This document shows, piece by piece, positions 1-7,409 of a stretch of DNA of 41,830 bases. A program made the position numbers and the translations under genes. This DNA is from Endomicrobium sp. (GTDB taxonomy: Bacteria; Elusimicrobiota; Endomicrobiia; Endomicrobiales; Endomicrobiaceae). The stretch spans positions 1 through 41,830 of the forward strand of contig JAISBM010000028.1 of the NCBI GenBank assembly GCA_031266185.1. Reading direction: 5' to 3'. The notes beneath the pieces are model-generated. The model had not been told where the DNA came from, searched no databases, and saw nothing but the letters and a program-made list of their open reading frames with translations. The first letter of the stretch is position 1. Each line of letters starts with the position of its first letter.

Positions 1-1345
1 TTAATAACTCTTCTCCCTTTTTCCAAACATCACCAGCACCTAAAGTAAGTACTATATCTCCAAAAGAAAGACTTTTTGATAATGTTTTTATATCGACAAA
101 TTTGTCCGCTATAGACTTATTTTTTAAAAGACTATTTAAAACAAGTTCCGCATTTACACCATCTATAGCTTTCTCTCCAGCAGAATAAATATCTAAAACT
201 TTAACTATATCTGCATACTTAAAACTTTTACCAAACTCATCAAAAAGATTTTTTGTTCTTGTGTATCTATGGGGCTGAAATAAAACTATCAGTTTTCTTT
301 TTGGCCAAAAATGTTTAATAGCTTTTAATGTAGCTTCCACTTCAGTCGGATGGTGACCATAATCATCAATAACCATAATGCCATTTTTTTCACCTTTAAT
401 TTCTAAGCGTCTTCCAATCCCACCAAAACTACTTATAGCTGTAGTAATTAAAGCAAAAGGAATACCTAAGCGAACACCTACACCTATTGCAGCTAAAGAA
501 TTTAATACATTGTGCTCACCAGGAACCTTTATATACACATTGCCAAGTTTTTTATTCATATAAAAAACATCAAAACTTGTACACGTTTCTAAAACTTTTA
601 TATTTGTTGCCTTAATGTCAGGAGATCCCATGAGTCCGTAAGTTATGAATTTTCTTTTAATCTTACACATTATCTCCTTTATAGTATTATCATCAGAACA
701 TATAATTGCTGCACCGTAAAAAGGAACAGAATTAATATGCTTAATAAAAGCTTCTTTAAGAGCGTCCATACTACCATAATAATCTAAATGGTCATTATCT
801 ATGTTTGTTACCACCGTGAGCACAGGAGAAAGTTTTAAAAAAGAACCGTCAGATTCATCTGCTTCTACAACAATATAAGCCCCTTTACCAAGCCTTGCAC
901 TAGTATTAAGGTTTTTAAGCCTTCCACCTATAACTATTGTCGGGTCTAAGCCACCTTCAGATAGCACAAGAGACGTAAGTGATGTTGTTGTTGTTTTTCC
1001 ATGAGTCCCAGCTATAGTTACTGCGTGTTTTAGCCTTGCAAGTTCTGCAAGCATTTCTACACGAGGTATAATTGGAATTTTATTTTTTAATGCTGCATCA
1101 ACTTCTGGATTATTTCTATCTATTGCAGTAGATGTCACCACAACGTCAACACTAGTTACATTTTCTGCATTATGACGACCTATATAAACTTTTGCTCCAA
1201 TTTCTTCAAGATGGTCTGTAATATTTGTCTTTTTTAAATCTGAACCAGAAACAATGTGTCCCAAATTTATAAGAACCTCGGCAATCCCAGACATGCCAGA
1301 ACCACCAATACCAACAAAATGTATTTTATAGCAATCTTTTAACAT
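1..1345 (-). CDS. murC: UDP-N-acetylmuramate--L-alanine ligase MurC (3' end cut by window edge)
   Basis: This cytoplasmic ATP-dependent ligase adds L-Ala to UDP-MurNAc, the first peptide step of peptidoglycan synthesis. I translated it from the minus strand. It starts MLKDCYKIHFVGIGGSGMSG, the MurC nucleotide-binding start. The P-loop GTHGKTTTT lies near residues 113-121 and an NIDNDHLDYYG-type Mur ligase motif follows. The readable 448 codons end ...LGAGDVWKKGEELL at base 2 without a stop. Family members are about 450-490 aa, so only a few codons seem to be missing. The ATG at 1345-1343 follows AAGGAAA. No frameshift is seen. The next gene upstream, queF, ends only 45 bp away and may share the transcript. 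Confidence 0.95.
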   Translation of the reverse strand, partial: MLKDCYKIHFVGIGGSGMSGIAEVLINLGHIVSGSDLKKTNITDHLEEIGAKVYIGRHNAENVTSVDVVVTSTAIDRNNPEVDAALKNKIPIIPRVEMLAELARLKHAVTIAGTHGKTTTTSLTSLVLSEGGLDPTIVIGGRLKNLNTSARLGKGAYIVVEADESDGSFLKLSPVLTVVTNIDNDHLDYYGSMDALKEAFIKHINSVPFYGAAIICSDDNTIKEIMCKIKRKFITYGLMGSPDIKATNIKVLETCTSFDVFYMNKKLGNVYIKVPGEHNVLNSLAAIGVGVRLGIPFALITTAISSFGGIGRRLEIKGEKNGIMVIDDYGHHPTEVEATLKAIKHFWPKRKLIVLFQPHRYTRTKNLFDEFGKSFKYADIVKVLDIYSAGEKAIDGVNAELVLNSLLKNKSIADKFVDIKTLSKSLSFGDIVLTLGAGDVWKKGEELL

Positions 1346-1390
1346 CTACTTTTCCTTAAACTCAATGTAAATAGTGAGAAAAAAATAAAA

Positions 1391-1768
1391 TTATTTTTTT
1401 ATATATTCTGCACTAACAGTTGTAGTAAACCCACCTCTTGTTCCAAACTCCATATCTATAGACATTTCTTTAGGTTTTAATATACTTATCAAGTCACCTA
1501 AAATATTGTTTACTGCGCTCTCATGTACCATTCCAACCATTCTATAGGATTGTAAATACATTTTTAAGGACTTAAGTTCTATAACAGTCTTATTGGGAAT
1601 ATAATTTATAGCTATATATGCAAAATCAGGAAGACCAGTCCAAGGGCAAAGACAAGTAAATTCTTCAGATTCTATACAAACATTGATATTTTTCCCGACA
1701 AATTCATACGGTATAACTTCAAGTAAAGATGGCGTAACTTTGTCAAAGACCAATAGCTTATTTTCCAT
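1391..1768 (-). CDS. queF: NADPH-dependent 7-cyano-7-deazaguanine reductase QueF (short type)
   Basis: It reduces preQ0 to preQ1 in queuosine tRNA modification, in the cytoplasm. The 125-aa length matches the short (YkvM-type) unimodular QueF. The catalytic motif EEFTCLCPWTGLPDFA places the nucleophilic Cys at residue 41 and the proton-donor Asp at 48. The substrate-binding motif appears as ELKSLK (residues 64-69; usually ESKS), and the HES segment follows at 82-84. The ATG at 1768 is preceded by AAGGAG. A TATAAAAT-like -10 is visible upstream, but I see no preQ1 riboswitch in the roughly 60-nt leader. Identity is secure from the motifs and length. Confidence 0.95.
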   Translation of the reverse strand: MENKLLVFDKVTPSLLEVIPYEFVGKNINVCIESEEFTCLCPWTGLPDFAYIAINYIPNKTVIELKSLKMYLQSYRMVGMVHESAVNNILGDLISILKPKEMSIDMEFGTRGGFTTTVSAEYIKK

Positions 1769-1826
1769 ATAAACTCCTTAACTTTATCTTTATCAACATT
1801 TTATACTTTTGTATAAATTTATACAG

Positions 1827-1864
1827 AAAAATACGCCAACATTAATTAGTGTTGGCGTATTTTT
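1827..1864 (-). terminator. Rho-independent terminator after the MFS transporter gene
   Basis: A 15-bp perfect stem (1827-1841 with 1850-1864) contains the core ATACGCCAACA/TGTTGGCGTAT and an 8-nt loop. On the minus strand the stem ends in a T run. It starts 9 bp past the transporter stop and separates that gene from queF. A/T runs flank both sides, so it could also stop plus-strand transcription. Confidence 0.9.
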
Positions 1865-1872
1865 TACAAAAG

Positions 1873-3168
1873 TTATTCAGTTTCAAAATCATCATAACCT
1901 GTAGCTTTCGCTTTCCATACAAAAGAGAGCAGTATAGCACCAACCAGTCCCAACAAAATCAATAAACCAAAAGAAGTCTTCCAACCAAACTTATCTGTAA
2001 GTAAACCAAGTAAAACACCAGTTATAATAGTACCACAATAGCCCCAAATACCAACAAGACCATTTGCTACTGCCGCAGCACGTTTTGTAGCTATGTTAGA
2101 TACAGCAACAAGTATTAAAGACTGCGTTCCATAAATACAAAAACCAGCCGCTACCAAATATAGTAGAGAAACTAATACTGACGCGTCAATTGTGTTCCAA
2201 AATAAAAACATAAAAAAAGATGCAAGAGTTATAGCAATTGCACAAACACGAAGCCCTTTACCACTAAAATATTTATCCGTAATCCATCCACAAAAAATAA
2301 TACCTATAACACCTGATATTTCAAAAGCTGCAACCATCCATCCTGCATGAACTAGATGCATACCTTTCCACTCTTTCAATATTGTCGGACCCCAATCTAG
2401 TATTGCAAATCTTAAAACATAAACAAACAAATTTGATACAGCAATAACCCAAACGTATGGATTTCTAAACACTTGCTTTTTTATAAATTGTCTATATTCT
2501 GCAGACGCCTCTTTTTTGTCTTGAGATCTTTTATAATTTTCACCAACTGCAATTTCAGGAAGCCCTACAGAACTCGGAGTATCATAAATAAGAAACCATA
2601 ACACTATCGCAGTAACAATTGCAATAATGGAAGGAACAAAAAACACATACCTCCACCCTATAGTGGCTAAATACCCACCAGATAGTAGGATAGCTACAGC
2701 TCCAAAGCAATGTGATGTGTTCCACCACGACATTTTTGTTGCAAGCTCTTCAGGAACAATCCAATGAGGCAAAAGTCTAGCATTTGGAGGCCAACCCATT
2801 CCTTGAGCCCAACCATGAATAACCCATATTATACCCATAGCAAAAACTGTAGAACTAAAACCAAAGATAAAGTTACACACTGCACAAATAATAAGACCAC
2901 AAGCAATAAAATTACGGGCCATAAATTTGTGAACAATAAAAGCATTTGCAAACCTTGATATGCCGTATACTATTCCGTGCAAAGTTAAAAATATGCCAAG
3001 CTGAGCTTTAGATATACCTAAATCTGTCTGCATTCCAGGCATAGCCATAGAGATACTTTTACGTATAGCAAAAAATACAGCATAAGCAGCCCAAGTTGAT
3101 ATCATAGTACGGATTTGCCAATACTTAAATTTCTTTGCTACTTCAGGTGATATTGATGGTGAAAACAT
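1873..3168 (-). CDS. MFS organophosphate:phosphate antiporter, UhpC/GlpT type
   Basis: This is an inner-membrane major-facilitator protein of about 431 aa with roughly 12 hydrophobic segments. The N-terminal YWQIRTMISTWAAYAVFFAIRKSIS and the GMGWPPNARLLPHWI segment are typical of the organophosphate:Pi antiporter family (GlpT, UhpT, UhpC). Members exchange glycerol-3-phosphate or hexose-6-phosphate for phosphate; UhpC is also a sensor. No UhpA/UhpB partners are visible, so transport is the likelier role. Substrate cannot be fixed from sequence alone. I chose the ATG at 3168 because GGGGGAAAG sits directly before it. An upstream ATG at 3210 would add 14 residues but lacks a good ribosome site. 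A strong terminator follows, so it is probably monocistronic. Confidence 0.85.
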   Translation of the reverse strand: MFSPSISPEVAKKFKYWQIRTMISTWAAYAVFFAIRKSISMAMPGMQTDLGISKAQLGIFLTLHGIVYGISRFANAFIVHKFMARNFIACGLIICAVCNFIFGFSSTVFAMGIIWVIHGWAQGMGWPPNARLLPHWIVPEELATKMSWWNTSHCFGAVAILLSGGYLATIGWRYVFFVPSIIAIVTAIVLWFLIYDTPSSVGLPEIAVGENYKRSQDKKEASAEYRQFIKKQVFRNPYVWVIAVSNLFVYVLRFAILDWGPTILKEWKGMHLVHAGWMVAAFEISGVIGIIFCGWITDKYFSGKGLRVCAIAITLASFFMFLFWNTIDASVLVSLLYLVAAGFCIYGTQSLILVAVSNIATKRAAAVANGLVGIWGYCGTIITGVLLGLLTDKFGWKTSFGLLILLGLVGAILLSFVWKAKATGYDDFETE

Positions 3169-3347
3169 TAACTTTCCCCCAAATCTAAATTTTAATAGCC
3201 ACGTATCCATGGCATATCAATAATATCATTTTAATCTGATCATTTACATAAAAAAAACCAACAATTTGTGAATTTTTTGTAAATTTTATCTTGAATTAGC
3301 TTTCTAAAAGAGGTTGTAAAGTGAAATGTTTTAATTAAACTATAAAA

Positions 3348-3421
3348 CGCCCTGAAGAGGAGTTGAACCTCCAACCTTATCCTTAGGACGGATCTGCTCT
3401 ATCCAATTGAGCTATCAGGGC
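3348..3421 (-). tRNA. tRNA-Arg (anticodon CCT)
   Basis: This 74-nt cloverleaf has acceptor GCCCTGA paired with TCAGGGC. The anticodon loop GTCCTAA gives CCT, which reads AGG, and a GGTTCAACTCC T-arm follows. The discriminator is G and no CCA is encoded. Loop position 32 is G, which is unusual, and pair 27-43 looks mismatched. An extended -10 promoter lies immediately upstream. Confidence 0.93.
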
Positions 3422-3430
3422 ACAACAATA

Positions 3431-3439
3431 ATTATATCA
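3431..3439 (-). promoter_or_regulatory. Extended -10 promoter of tRNA-Arg
   Basis: The minus strand reads TGATATAAT, a TGn extended -10 with a perfect TATAAT hexamer. It ends about 10 nt before the mature tRNA 5' base, so transcription would start only a few bases upstream of the tRNA. I see no strong -35. Confidence 0.6.
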
Positions 3440-3512
3440 CAAATATTAAAATTTACAGTAAAAATTACAAAAAAACCCAATGTATTTATGAAATAAACAG
3501 TTTTCCCCCCTT

Positions 3513-4457
3513 CTATATCCACTGAGATCTTCTTTCTACATTAAACCTCTTATCTGTAAGAGGAGAAAGTATAGTTTCTTTTTTACGCCTATCTTTGCCA
3601 CTTCTACTATCAAGCTTAAGATTTTTAGCTTCTTCTGGACTAACAAAATTATATTTTGCAAGAATATCTTTTAATTTTTTAAAAGCCCTAAGTTCCAATT
3701 GTCTAACACGTTCTCTTGAAATATTAAAAATTTTCCCTATGCCATCTAAAGATACCACATCTATCCCACCAATTCCAAACCTCATACGAATAGTTTCTCT
3801 TTCTCTATCAGGTAAATCATTTAAAGCTATACTAATGTCCTCTCGAGTTCTTATAATTTCTGTAACAGATTCTGGCGATTTATCTAAAACATCAGAAATT
3901 GTATCCTTAAGCTGTATATTAGAATCTTCACATATAGGCGTTTCTAATGAACAAGTTCCATTAAACACAGATGAAAATCTCCTTAAATCATCAAGTTGCT
4001 TTTTATTTAACTTCAATTTTTTTGCCACTTCATTATCTGTTACTTCTCTGTTTAGCTGTCCTCTTAATATCAATTTTGCCTTTATCCAGCGATTCAAAAC
4101 ATGTGAAGGAATTCTTATTGTTTTTAGTTGATTTTCTACAGCTTTTCTTACATGGTGTTCTATCCAATAAACTGCATATGTAGAAAAAGCCACTCCTCTT
4201 GAAACATCAAACTTTTCTACAGCCTTCATAAGCCCAATATTACCTTCTTCTATAAGGTCCATAATGTCCATACCTTTTTTTGTAAACCTTTTAGCTATAG
4301 GTATAACAAGTTTATAGTTTTGCTCTACTATTTTATCAAAAGCTCTTTTGTCTGTTTTGGACAAACGCCAAAGTTCTTTCATGGCTTCAGGAGAGACAGG
4401 TTTTATAGTTCTTATCGCATCAAAGTAAAGATTAAGTGAATTAAATTTTGTATTCAT
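3513..4457 (-). CDS. RNA polymerase sigma-70 family factor (RpoD/RpoS-like, lacks region 1.1)
   Basis: The product is a promoter-recognition subunit of RNA polymerase of 314 aa. A degenerate region 1.2 (YFDAIRTIKPVSPEAMKELW, residues 11-30) is followed by region 2 with DLIEEGNIGLMKAVEKFD and FSTYAVYWIEHHVRKAV (about 67-107). Region 3 comes next, then region 4 ending ISRERVRQLELRAFKKLK. Region 1.1 is missing, so it resembles group 2/3 sigmas. After region 4 there is a basic tail of about 50 residues with two DRR/ERR clusters. I start it at the ATG at 4457 because AGAGGA precedes it; a TTG at 4472 would place that ribosome site inside the gene. Only 16 nt separate it from the 3' end of tRNA-Pro, so the two are probably co-transcribed. 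Confidence 0.9.
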   Translation of the reverse strand: MNTKFNSLNLYFDAIRTIKPVSPEAMKELWRLSKTDKRAFDKIVEQNYKLVIPIAKRFTKKGMDIMDLIEEGNIGLMKAVEKFDVSRGVAFSTYAVYWIEHHVRKAVENQLKTIRIPSHVLNRWIKAKLILRGQLNREVTDNEVAKKLKLNKKQLDDLRRFSSVFNGTCSLETPICEDSNIQLKDTISDVLDKSPESVTEIIRTREDISIALNDLPDRERETIRMRFGIGGIDVVSLDGIGKIFNISRERVRQLELRAFKKLKDILAKYNFVSPEEAKNLKLDSRSGKDRRKKETILSPLTDKRFNVERRSQWI

Positions 4458-4473
4458 TTTTGTCCTCTTCAAT

Positions 4474-4547
4474 TCGGGGCGACTGGACTTGAACCAGCGA
4501 CCTCACGGTCCCGAACCGTGTGCTCTAGCCAACTGAGCCACGCCCCG
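4474..4547 (-). tRNA. tRNA-Pro (anticodon CGG)
   Basis: This 74-nt cloverleaf has acceptor CGGGGCG/CGCCCCG, anticodon stem CACGG/CCGTG and loop TTCGGGA, giving CGG for Pro. The discriminator is A and there is no encoded CCA. It lies between panD (40 bp away) and the sigma-factor start (16 bp away). I see no clear promoter of its own, so it may sit inside a longer transcript. Confidence 0.95.
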
Positions 4548-4587
4548 ATAAATAAAAAACATAAAACTTAAATTCTTATACTTTCAC

Positions 4588-4935
4588 TTAAATATTACTT
4601 TTCTCTATAATCTTATTGTTCTGATCTACAAAAACAATTTTAGGTTCAATAGGCCTATCTGAAAGAGTAAAACCCATAATTATTACTTCCTCACCTTTTT
4701 TTATTAAGTGAGCTGCCGCGCCATTTAAACATATACTACCAGAACCTGGCTTGCCCAGTATTACATAAGTTTCAAGCCTAGACCCAGAAGTATTAGAAAC
4801 CACTAAAACTTTTTCACCTATCCAAAAACCAGCTTTATCACAAAGCTCTGTGTCTATTGTTATACTTCCTTTATAGTTTAAATTGGCTTCTGTCACAGTA
4901 GCCTTAAATATTTTTGAACTTAAAACAAACTTCAT
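4588..4935 (-). CDS. panD: Aspartate 1-decarboxylase PanD (pyruvoyl-dependent)
   Basis: It makes beta-alanine from aspartate for pantothenate and coenzyme A synthesis. At 115 aa it has the normal PanD length. The self-cleavage site is seen in NYKGSITID, with Gly23-Ser24 as the cleavage pair and Ser24 becoming the pyruvoyl group. The substrate-binding Lys9 region (SSKIFKATVTEA), SGSRLETYVI and the GSGSICLNGAAA segment all match the family. AAGGAG precedes the ATG at 4935. It sits 24 bp after the mscS remnant, in line with the dksA-like and decarboxylase genes upstream. No other pantothenate gene is in the window. Confidence 0.95.
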   Translation of the reverse strand: MKFVLSSKIFKATVTEANLNYKGSITIDTELCDKAGFWIGEKVLVVSNTSGSRLETYVILGKPGSGSICLNGAAAHLIKKGEEVIIMGFTLSDRPIEPKIVFVDQNNKIIEKSNI

Positions 4936-4959
4936 TACAAACTCCTTAAAACTATTATG

Positions 4960-5151
4960 TTATTTATTCATTATTACAACTTTTTGAGGGAATGGAATCT
5001 CTATATTCTCTTCATTAAACTTTTTATAAATATTTTTCAAAACTTCACTTTGAAGTGACACTATAGAATACACATCTTTTAGCCTAAAAGAAACAGAAAA
5101 ATTTATAGCAAAATCTTTTGAAACAAACTTGCTTAAAAAGTCCAATACCAT
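4960..5151 (-). pseudogene. Remnant of an MscS-type mechanosensitive channel gene (C-terminal end only)
   Basis: This 63-codon reading frame resembles only the last 60 or so residues of MscS channels: FAINFSVSFRLKD, then IYKKFNEENIEIPFPQKVV, which matches the family's C-terminal alpha/beta domain and its IPFPQ ending. All membrane helices, including the pore helix, are missing, so it cannot form a channel. It still has an ATG at 5151 with AAGAGG in front, just past the dksA-like stop, and could be translated. The simplest reading is a deletion that removed the 5' part of the gene. A retained small protein is the alternative. Confidence 0.7.
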
Positions 5152-5153
5152 TT

Positions 5154-5507
5154 TTACCTCTTAGGGTTTTCAGCTTCTTCTTGGCACTTAATGCAATATC
5201 TTGTCCAAGGTATAGCATTTAATCTTTCTAAAAGTATAGCACTATTACAACACTCACAAAGACCATAACCACCTTTTTCTATTTTTACTAAAGCGTCGTT
5301 TATAGCATTTAAAGTTATCCTGTCATTTGCAGCAAGCTCAAAAAACATTTCTTTTTCACTATTTTGAGTAGCAGTGTCTATTTCATCACCAATGCTCACG
5401 TCTAAGTCACTCTTAAATTCTCTTTGAACATTATTTGTCTTGTTTAAAAACTCTGTTTTTTTTTGTATTAAAATTTTTTTAAAATTTGCTAAATCTTTTT
5501 TGTTCAT
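5154..5507 (-). CDS. DksA/TraR family zinc-finger transcription regulator
   Basis: This 117-aa protein has a coiled-coil N-terminal half and a C-terminal zinc finger with C84, C87, C105 and C108. The coiled-coil tip carries D41-x-x-D44-x-A46, the DxxDxA motif that DksA uses in the RNA polymerase secondary channel. An effect on RNA polymerase, as opposed to a purely structural role, is therefore plausible. E. coli DksA is about 151 aa, so this is a shorter form, like many in the family. The ATG at 5507 follows GGAGAAAATT. An upstream ATG at 5519 nearly touches the decarboxylase stop and has no ribosome site. It is probably co-transcribed with the decarboxylase and panD. Confidence 0.88.
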   Translation of the reverse strand: MNKKDLANFKKILIQKKTEFLNKTNNVQREFKSDLDVSIGDEIDTATQNSEKEMFFELAANDRITLNAINDALVKIEKGGYGLCECCNSAILLERLNAIPWTRYCIKCQEEAENPKR

Positions 5508-5519
5508 AATTTTCTCCAT

Positions 5520-7001
5520 TTAATTTGTAAAAACTTTAACCATTCTTAGCTTTTCAGTCTCTTGCCCGCTAATTCTTATATCTTTCGAAGACATATCTAT
5601 AAGATAATCGCATATCTCTTTTGTAATTCGCTCTCCAGGGATTACTACTGGTATCCCCGGAGGATACGGGGTAAGCGTCTGCGCAGCAACATGCCCAACA
5701 GCTTTTTTTAAACTAACTTTCTTTGTGTTATTTGAAAGAAACACTTCCCTGGGTCTCATAACCATTTCTGTAGCAAGAGATGGAATTTTTAGCACCCAAT
5801 TTTTTTGTTTACCGTGATAATTTTTATCTATAGTTTCAAGAGCTCTTACAAAAACTTCTACATCCTCTTTAGTTGACCCTTCTCCCATAATAGCTACCAA
5901 ATTAAACAGATCTGCATAATCAAGCTGAATATTATACTCTTTAGCAAGTATTTCTTCTATTTCATACCCTGAAAGCCCAGTTTTGGTTACGTTCACTGTA
6001 AGCTTTGTTTCATCCACGTCAAAACCTAAATCTTGCATTTCTTTGCGAGTGAAGCATCTCATAGAAGGAATATTGTTATTTATATACATTCTCCCCCATC
6101 TTGCAGCTTTTATAACTTTATCAAAATTCTCCTTTCCATGCAAAAACACTTGCCTTCTTGATAAGTCAAGACTTGCAAGTGTCAAATAGTTTGGACTTGT
6201 AGTTTGTAGCATTGAAACTATTTTTTTTACTCTGTTTATATCAATAAGTTTAGAATTAAAGTGAAGGACAGATCCTTGGGACATAGCAGATAAAATTTTA
6301 TGAGTAGACTGCACACACAAATCCGCACCAGCATCAACAGCAGACTCAGGCAAATTGTCGTTAAAGTGTAAATGCGCACCATGAGCTTCATCTACAAGAA
6401 CAATTTTACCTCTTTTATGGCATAAATCTACAATTTTTCTTAAATTAGTAACTACACCATTATATGTCGGACTTGTAACAAAAACTGCTTTTGATTCAGG
6501 ATATTTATCTAAAGCTTCTTTTATTTGGTCATAAGTTGCACTAAAAATTAAATCCAAATTTTGATCTATCTTAGGCTGTATCCAAATAGGCCACACTCCA
6601 GACATTACAATACCTGCCATTATAGACTTATGAGAACTTCTTGAAGCTATTATCGAATCTCCAGAATCGCAAGCAGAAAGAAACATAGCCATATTGCCAA
6701 CAGAAGTTCCATTTACTAGAAACAGAGAATGTTTTACTCCATAAGCTTCAGACATAAGTTCTTGAGCTTTTTTTATAGGACCAACAGGATCATGCAAAGA
6801 GTCCACTTCGTCAAAAACGGTAACATCAAACTTAAAAACTTCTTCTCCAACATAATTTTTTAAGTTTTCGTCTATACTCCTTCCATTTTTGTGACCTGGA
6901 CAATGAAAAGACGTAACACCTCTTTTAGCATGAGCCAACAAAATGTCAAATAGAGGAGCCTTAGACTGTTTTGCTATGTTAAAGTTTAATGCTTTTTTCA
7001 T
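5520..7001 (-). CDS. PLP-dependent Orn/Lys/Arg decarboxylase
   Basis: This fold-type I PLP decarboxylase has 493 aa and belongs to the short family without the N-terminal wing domain (SpeA/YaaO-like). The PLP-binding Lys is K235 in QSTHKILSAMSQGS. DEAHGAH (204-210) binds the cofactor. SFHCPGHKNG lies near the N terminus, and the C-terminal PPGIPVVIPGE motif is typical. The reaction makes agmatine, cadaverine or putrescine; the amino acid cannot be assigned from sequence. The ATG at 7001 follows GAAGGTAGG. An in-frame extension to 7064 would run through tRNA-Val and is not real. It starts 21 nt after tRNA-Val and heads the dksA-like/panD series. Confidence 0.9.
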   Translation of the reverse strand: MKKALNFNIAKQSKAPLFDILLAHAKRGVTSFHCPGHKNGRSIDENLKNYVGEEVFKFDVTVFDEVDSLHDPVGPIKKAQELMSEAYGVKHSLFLVNGTSVGNMAMFLSACDSGDSIIASRSSHKSIMAGIVMSGVWPIWIQPKIDQNLDLIFSATYDQIKEALDKYPESKAVFVTSPTYNGVVTNLRKIVDLCHKRGKIVLVDEAHGAHLHFNDNLPESAVDAGADLCVQSTHKILSAMSQGSVLHFNSKLIDINRVKKIVSMLQTTSPNYLTLASLDLSRRQVFLHGKENFDKVIKAARWGRMYINNNIPSMRCFTRKEMQDLGFDVDETKLTVNVTKTGLSGYEIEEILAKEYNIQLDYADLFNLVAIMGEGSTKEDVEVFVRALETIDKNYHGKQKNWVLKIPSLATEMVMRPREVFLSNNTKKVSLKKAVGHVAAQTLTPYPPGIPVVIPGERITKEICDYLIDMSSKDIRISGQETEKLRMVKVFTN

Positions 7002-7022
7002 TATACTGCCTACCTTCAAACA

Positions 7023-7096
7023 TGCCCGGTAGAAGACTCGAACTTCTGACCCCTTCCATGTCAAGGAAGTACTCTAACCAACTGAGCTAACCGGGC
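7023..7096 (-). tRNA. tRNA-Val (anticodon GAC)
   Basis: This 74-nt cloverleaf has acceptor GCCCGGT/ACCGGGC, anticodon stem CTTCC/GGAAG and loop TTGACAT, giving GAC for Val. The discriminator is A and no CCA is encoded. The decarboxylase start codon lies 21 nt downstream, so this tRNA forms part of that gene's leader. Confidence 0.95.
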
Positions 7097-7110
7097 AACA
7101 TATTTGATTT

Positions 7111-7140
7111 ACTATAAAGAGTGCCAGTCACACGTGACAA
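7111..7140 (-). promoter_or_regulatory. Promoter of tRNA-Val (and probably the decarboxylase operon)
   Basis: On the minus strand, TTGTCA (7140-7135), an 18-bp spacer and TATAGT (7116-7111) place the start about 8 bp before the tRNA. A GTCAC-gt-GTGAC palindrome (7127-7138 on the minus strand) overlaps the -35 and spacer. Confidence 0.6.
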
Positions 7141-7195
7141 TAAACAACAGTTTTACAAATAATTTTCTTACTATTTGGAACCACATCACTAAAAA

Positions 7196-7267
7196 AGGTG
7201 CGGGCCGGAATCGAACCGGCGAATAACAGTTTTGCAGACTGCTCCCTTGCCGCTTGGGTACCGCACC
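7196..7267 (-). tRNA. tRNA-Cys (anticodon GCA)
   Basis: This 72-nt cloverleaf has acceptor GGTGCGG/CCGCACC and anticodon loop CTGCAAA, giving GCA. It has the T discriminator expected for bacterial tRNA-Cys. No CCA is encoded, and a six-T run begins at the discriminator position on the minus strand. It has its own upstream promoter. Confidence 0.95.
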
Positions 7268-7293
7268 ATATGATAGAATAGATGGGGTTTGAA

Positions 7294-7323
7294 TATATAA
7301 TAAAAATTAAACCTATCAGTCAA
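7294..7323 (-). promoter_or_regulatory. Promoter of tRNA-Cys
   Basis: On the minus strand, TTGACT (7323-7318), an 18-bp spacer and TATATA (7299-7294) give a likely start about 20 bp before the tRNA. A second TTGTTC-N18-TATTAT pair lies further upstream in the same gap. Confidence 0.55.
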
Positions 7324-7409
7324 TATCACTAAGTCATCAACTCACTATAATACATAACAATAAGCTATTTGAACAACCATAATTTTGAGCTAAATTACAT
7401 CACTTGCGT

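Noticed and set aside
1769-1826. preQ1 riboswitch before queF
   Set aside because: An AAGTTAAGGAG end is faintly similar, but the 5' stem and C-rich loop of preQ1-I are not present.
3595-4131. 178-codon plus-strand open frame opposite the sigma factor
   Set aside because: It is a shadow of the sigma-factor gene: no ribosome site, Ser/Leu-rich composition and no family resemblance.
4458-4472. TTG start for the sigma factor
   Set aside because: It would put the AGAGGA ribosome site inside the coding region and begin 2 nt from the tRNA.
7002-7064. N-terminal extension of the decarboxylase to 7064
   Set aside because: It would translate most of tRNA-Val; the ATG at 7001 has its own ribosome site.
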